The notes below the pieces were generated by a model. The model did no database searches, was not told the DNA's origin, and saw only the letters and a list, made by a program, of their open reading frames with translations. DNA of 9,218 bases from NCBI GenBank assembly GCA_038078215.1, contig JBBUED010000021.1:1-9218 (forward strand), written 5' to 3'. A program made the translations under genes and the position numbers. The DNA is from GWA1-40-21 sp038078215. Lineage in GTDB: Bacteria; Patescibacteriota; Minisyncoccia; Phycocordibacterales; GWA1-40-21. Positions 6,109 through 9,218 of this stretch are shown piece by piece (positions within the stretch are counted from its first letter, which is position 1; each line of letters begins with the position of its first letter).

Positions 6109-8565
6109 TTATTTCTTTTTTATTATTCTCGGTGCGTCTTCCTTGATCGGCAATGTCTTTCTTTTCTCCGGTTTGCCGTCAATGGGAGGAGTGGCGTTCG
6201 TGAATGGAGCTCTTCCCTCTCTTAGATTTTTCAAAATAAGTTCAACCTCCTTGTTGTTTTGATTCAGCGACTGGACCAATTCAAATTGATTGATTGCCTC
6301 GGCGGTCCTGCCTAAATTATAGTAGCTTAAACCAAGGAAATATCTAGCGTTTGAGTATGAAGCGTTCAGAGCCACTGCTTTCTCAAAAGCCTCCGCCGCG
6401 CCTTTGTAATTTTTTTCCTTGTCGCTGTATTTTAGAACGCCCAATTGGAAAAACACGGCGGGATTATCAAATGCTAAAGTTGAGCCGGCTTCAATCAGCT
6501 TAATGGCGTCTTTTATATTGCCCTCCGAGATCTCAATTTGAGCCAGAAGAAACACCGCGTCCGTATAATTATTTTTTAATTGAAGAGATTTTGTCACGTA
6601 TTCCCTCGCCTTGGAGTTATTCTTGTTAAAAGCCTCTAGCCTGGCAAGCGTAAGGTTGATAGCGGGACTTTTTGGGTTCAATTTCAAAGCGTTGCTGTAA
6701 TTGTCATAAGCCATTTTGTATGCTCCTTCTACTGGAATAACCGATTCATATACTCGTCCGGCCGCGAGATGATTTTGATAATTCGCATTATCATAATCTA
6801 TGGCGGCCTTAGAACTGTTAATGGCATTTTGGAATATTGATTGAAACTGGCTGTTTAAAGTTTCGTTTGGGATATTTTTCTGTGAGGATAACAAACTTAA
6901 TCTGGCAAGATAAATATCGGACAATAGCCTGTAATAAGAATCATTTTTTGAGAAAGAAACGGCCTTTGCCGCGAATCTTTCGGCTTCATCAAGATTGCCG
7001 ACGACATTCAGCGAGTTCAGCGACTTTTGGAAATAAACATGGGAAAAAAATTTCTGAAAATAGACATAACTTCCGGTGATTGAAAATATGACGACAATAG
7101 CCAAAAGAGCGACGCAGACAAAGTTTCGGCGCGGATTGCCTGAATAAACCAAGTTTCTTGCCGGCATCAAATCCCCATCAATAAGAGAGCCTATGAAAAG
7201 TCCCGTGAAAAAGAAAGCCATGAAAAATAAGGCGGCGGTCGGCACATAAAACACGTTGATTGTCCAAAGATAAAGACTTGCCAAGAATGAAGAGATGATT
7301 AAATAACGGGAAAAAGGATTTTTGACTTTAATGAAAATATGCTTAAAACCGATGAAGAGAAACGACCCCAAGAAAATAATCCACGACAACATCCCCAATA
7401 TTCCGGTCGTGGCCATAAAAGTTGGAATGAGGCCGACTCCGTAGACAAAGTCAAGATTCCAGAAAACCGTATTGTTAACGCCGTCAGGCTTAAAAAGAAG
7501 CCAGCTGGCGTAGAAATTGTTGGGTCCCGAACCTAAGATTGGATTTTCTTTAATATCCTCTTTCAAAACTTTAAAAGTTCCTTGAAAAGAAGGCCTGACT
7601 TCAATCTGGGAAATCTTGAAATAACCGGCAATGGAATCGCCTATAATATGATTGCTTCTAAAGCCGTCAATGATAAAAACAACGGATATTATAAGAAAAA
7701 ACAAGATAAGGTAAGACGCGTTTTTCCCGCCACCGGATGAATCTTCGGCATTATCCGCATTTCTTATTTTCAAAGAGACTGAATAAATAAAGAACAGAAA
7801 AGCAAACGAACCTATTATAAACCAAACTACTTTAAAATTAACCAGAGCGATGAAAAACAGCGAGCCGACAGAGGCGAAATACAGGAAAAATTTCATCGCC
7901 TTGCCGAGATTGACGAGCCCGAGAGTGGCAATTGAAAGTATGGAGATAAGGCCGAAATAAACGCCGAGATCGTTCCATTTGCCTACCATGTTAAAAGTAA
8001 TGTCTTTGAAAATACCAAAGGACAAAAATTCGGCGCCCCCAAAAATCCTCGCCGCTTGGAATAGAAATATGAAGACAAAAGAAAAAAACAAAGCTGCGTA
8101 TGAATAGAATATTTTGTTTTTTGTCCTGAAGATGGAAGAGACGAGAAACATAAGCGCGAAGCCGATAAAAATCAGACCGAAAGTTCCCAACTCAAAACCT
8201 TGCCCCATCAGCGAATTGATTTTATGTCCGGAGAATATTGACGACAGGAAATAAATAAAAACCGCGAATAGAGCGCTTAAAGAAAGGAAATTTGCGGGAA
8301 ATTCAAATTTTCCATCTTTAATTCCAGCCAGGCTCCAAAAAATCAGAGAGATTAGGACGCCGAAGACCGCTATTAAAACCTTGCCGAATTCAAAAGAAAC
8401 GAATTTGAATGGTATGAAAAATAAGGGCAGAAAAAAAGCGATGGCGAGCAGAGAAACGTAAGAAATCTTTTCAATGTTATGAGAACCTTTTGTTTTTACC
8501 GGCGCGAGCTTCTTTTCTTGAAGAGGCGAATTGTCAATTTTGATTTCAATTTTGTTTTCCTCCAT
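6109..8565 (-). CDS. O-antigen ligase/polymerase-like membrane protein with C-terminal TPR domain
   Basis: This 818-residue protein probably acts on surface glycans, either polymerising repeat units (Wzy-like) or joining them to a carrier (WaaL-like). A charged N-terminus (1-34) precedes about a dozen membrane helices (roughly 35-500). Between them lies the large extracytoplasmic loop typical of the Wzy_C superfamily, with ENPILGSGPNNFY at 340-352. After the last helix (about 484-502) come degenerate tetratricopeptide repeats (about 515-780). The clearest are at 619-632 (MAYDNYSNALKLNP), 720-735 and 741-766, and they should face outside the membrane. A Pro/Lys-rich basic tail ends the chain. 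Ligase-TPR fusions are frequent in CPR bacteria, while classical WaaL and Wzy lack the TPR part. It is the first gene of the operon with murJ. The start ATG (8563-8565) has a weak ribosome-binding site and lies about 35 nt after the predicted transcription start. Acceptor and glycan are unknown. Confidence 0.85.
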   Translation of the reverse strand: MEENKIEIKIDNSPLQEKKLAPVKTKGSHNIEKISYVSLLAIAFFLPLFFIPFKFVSFEFGKVLIAVFGVLISLIFWSLAGIKDGKFEFPANFLSLSALFAVFIYFLSSIFSGHKINSLMGQGFELGTFGLIFIGFALMFLVSSIFRTKNKIFYSYAALFFSFVFIFLFQAARIFGGAEFLSFGIFKDITFNMVGKWNDLGVYFGLISILSIATLGLVNLGKAMKFFLYFASVGSLFFIALVNFKVVWFIIGSFAFLFFIYSVSLKIRNADNAEDSSGGGKNASYLILFFLIISVVFIIDGFRSNHIIGDSIAGYFKISQIEVRPSFQGTFKVLKEDIKENPILGSGPNNFYASWLLFKPDGVNNTVFWNLDFVYGVGLIPTFMATTGILGMLSWIIFLGSFLFIGFKHIFIKVKNPFSRYLIISSFLASLYLWTINVFYVPTAALFFMAFFFTGLFIGSLIDGDLMPARNLVYSGNPRRNFVCVALLAIVVIFSITGSYVYFQKFFSHVYFQKSLNSLNVVGNLDEAERFAAKAVSFSKNDSYYRLLSDIYLARLSLLSSQKNIPNETLNSQFQSIFQNAINSSKAAIDYDNANYQNHLAAGRVYESVIPVEGAYKMAYDNYSNALKLNPKSPAINLTLARLEAFNKNNSKAREYVTKSLQLKNNYTDAVFLLAQIEISEGNIKDAIKLIEAGSTLAFDNPAVFFQLGVLKYSDKEKNYKGAAEAFEKAVALNASYSNARYFLGLSYYNLGRTAEAINQFELVQSLNQNNKEVELILKNLREGRAPFTNATPPIDGKPEKRKTLPIKEDAPRIIKKK

Positions 8566-8606
8566 ATAGTTTTTATAAATTAACTTTTGTAATAAGATTA
8601 AATTGC

Positions 8607-8634
8607 ATTATATCAAATGAAAATGAGGTATCAA
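8607..8634 (-). promoter_or_regulatory. Sigma70-like promoter of the ligase/murJ operon
   Basis: On the minus strand TTGATA (8634-8629) is followed after 16 bp by a perfect TATAAT (8612-8607). Transcription would start near 8600, giving a leader of about 35 nt before the ATG at 8565. The -35 box starts only about 25 bp from the inverted-repeat segment at 8659-8772. Confidence 0.65.
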
Positions 8635-8658
8635 AGTTTTACGGTTTAACTGTAGATA

Positions 8659-8772
8659 ACCATGAATTACAAAACGTAAAAATTTACAGACCTCCATTGA
8701 GCAAAAACATTGAAGAAACAAATAGATTTTGCGACACGATGACCTGAATTTTTGCGTTTCGTAATTCAAGGT
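8659..8772. repeat. 114-bp inverted-repeat segment, MITE-like, flanked by GATAA
   Basis: The left arm (8659-8689) and right arm (8744-8772) are imperfect inverted copies. Both read ACC-x-TGAATTAC-x-AAACG-x-AAAAATT and end in CAG, with three substitutions and a two-base gap. The 54-bp interior has no gene. GATAA occurs immediately outside or overlapping both ends (8655-8659 and 8774-8778), as a 5-bp target duplication would. It fills most of the 254-bp space between the operon start and rnpB. Alternatives are a long RNA hairpin or a regulatory inverted repeat. Confidence 0.55.
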
Positions 8773-8780
8773 GGATAAGA

Positions 8781-8814
8781 CAAAACCGTTCAGCTATAAA
8801 GCGGAACGGTTTTG
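8781..8814 (-). terminator. Hairpin downstream of rnpB, likely terminator or processing stem
   Basis: CAAAACCGTTC (8781-8791) and GAACGGTTTTG (8804-8814) form a perfect 11-bp stem with a further GCT/AGC pairing in the loop. It lies six bases past the estimated rnpB 3' end. On the minus strand the tail is TCTTATCC, so the U-run is weak. It may stop transcription or block 3' exonuclease trimming. Confidence 0.6.
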
Positions 8815-8853
8815 ACATAATATCTTTGCTCCTATAAGCCGAATTCTGTCCTC

Positions 8854-8903
8854 CAGCCCCAGTTTTAAGTTTTGGAAATTTCCAAAACTTAAAACTGGGG
8901 CTG
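8854..8903. repeat. 50-bp perfect palindrome inside rnpB (P19 position)
   Basis: Bases 8854-8878 (CAGCCCCAGTTTTAAG onward to GGAAA) are the exact reverse complement of 8879-8903, with the centre at AAA|TTT and no spacer. In RNase P RNA it lies between the CCTAGATAAATGGC block and the terminal GACAGAATTCGGC block, where some bacteria have the optional helix P19. In RNA it would form a stem of about 23 bp capped by a very short loop. Confidence 0.95.
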
Positions 8904-8973
8904 AATGTATAGCCATTTATCTAGGTCTTGCGTTACCGCAAAACTCAAGCGGCACTTCGCGCGCTCCGCGCGC

Positions 8974-9076
8974 AAGTTATCAAGTTTATAAAGTAGAAAG
9001 TTTATAAAGTTTTTAAGGCAAAATAAATTTACCTTGCCAACTTTACAACTTTATGAACTTTTAAACTTTATGAACT
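8974..9076. repeat. AT-rich tandem-repeat hairpin inserted in rnpB (P15-P17 region)
   Basis: The arms 8974-9021 and about 9034-9076 are imperfect inverted copies of each other. Each is built from degenerate units of the type AAGTTYATA, and they are joined by the stem-loop GGCAAGG...CCTTGCC. Two short GC-rich hairpins flank the insert: GCGCGC-TCC-GCGCGC (8959-8973) and GCGTGC-GAA-GCACGC (9077-9091). It replaces the compact P15-P17 region of the E. coli RNA. Confidence 0.75.
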
Positions 9077-9218
9077 GCGTGCGAAGCACGCAACACGGCC
9101 TTGCACCCGGGTAAGGATTTTGCCGTTGCACCTCCCGCATTACTGCGGGAATTCGCCCCACATCGCTAAAAGCTTTGCGGGGCGTCCCGACACTTTCGCG
9201 TCGGGACGTCTCTGTTCG

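Larger units (their letters stand above)
8820..9218 (-). ncRNA. rnpB: RNase P RNA (M1-type), 5' end outside the window
   Basis: This is the catalytic RNA of RNase P, which removes tRNA 5' leaders. On the minus strand the conserved blocks appear in order. First come AACAGAGA near 9216-9209, then ACGGCAAAATCC and ACCCGGGTGCAAGGCC (about 9137-9101). These are followed by CTTGAG, the P18 hairpin TTGCG-GTAA-CGCAA, CCTAGATAAATGGC, and the terminal block GGACAGAATTCGGCTTATAG (about 8851-8832). Spacing and motifs resemble the E. coli type A RNA. Other stems include CGTCCCGAC...GTCGGGACG with a GAAA loop and CCCGCA-GTAA-TGCGGG. Two peripheral regions are greatly changed: an AT-rich repeat hairpin in the P15-P17 position and a 50-bp palindrome in the P19 position. 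I see no clear GGU in the P15 loop position, where CCA-binding normally occurs; the place before CTTGAG reads GAAGTGCCG. The 5' part (P1 to P6) is not in the window, and the 3' end is estimated. Confidence 0.93.

Noticed and set aside
8854..8903. Palindrome as an intrinsic terminator or a stand-alone operator
   Set aside because: It lies between two conserved segments of RNase P RNA and has no T-run beyond either end, so it is part of rnpB.

Overview
The window looks like chromosomal DNA from a Candidate Phyla Radiation (Patescibacteria) bacterium, most likely a parcubacterial lineage. The evidence is the moderately AT-rich DNA, small intergenic gaps, weak or missing Shine-Dalgarno sites on most genes, a DivIC/FtsB-type protein and an O-antigen-ligase/TPR fusion of the sort common in that group, and a tRNA without an encoded CCA. 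This placement is by gene style, not by a phylogeny. Most genes lie on the minus strand. The plus strand carries only a 35-codon membrane peptide gene and a two-gene NUDIX/hypothetical unit.

Layout: (1) 1-792 holds the 5' part of a tRNA-Arg(CCT), a YruB-type glutaredoxin, a GC-rich inverted-repeat element whose ends copy the 3' end of the next gene, and an intact tRNA-Gly(CCC). (2) 790-1420 holds a septum-formation initiator protein and, divergently, a very small single-span membrane protein. (3) 1532-3349 is lepA (EF4), with a heptanucleotide tandem repeat inserted in frame in its G domain and Ser in place of Asn in its G4 motif. (4) 3399-4368 is a plus-strand unit: strong sigma70-like promoter, NUDIX hydrolase, uncharacterised 113-residue protein, bidirectional terminator. 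(5) 4409-8634 is a minus-strand envelope operon: promoter, 818-residue O-antigen ligase/polymerase-like protein with C-terminal TPRs, then a MurJ-family flippase. (6) 8659-8772 is an inverted-repeat, MITE-like segment flanked by GATAA. (7) 8820-9218 is most of the RNase P RNA gene (rnpB, minus strand), whose 5' end lies outside the window.

Functionally, the window joins translation and RNA-processing genes (lepA, rnpB, tRNAs) to cell-envelope genes (DivIC-like, MurJ, Wzy/WaaL-like). The most unusual feature is the number of short repeats and palindromes placed inside or beside conserved genes. These are a 7-bp repeat inside lepA, a 50-bp perfect palindrome and a roughly 100-nt AT-rich repeat hairpin inside rnpB, a second copy of that AT-rich repeat near 1212, and a tRNA-Gly-mimicking element beside tRNA-Gly. 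No CRISPR array, transposase, integrase or phage gene is visible.
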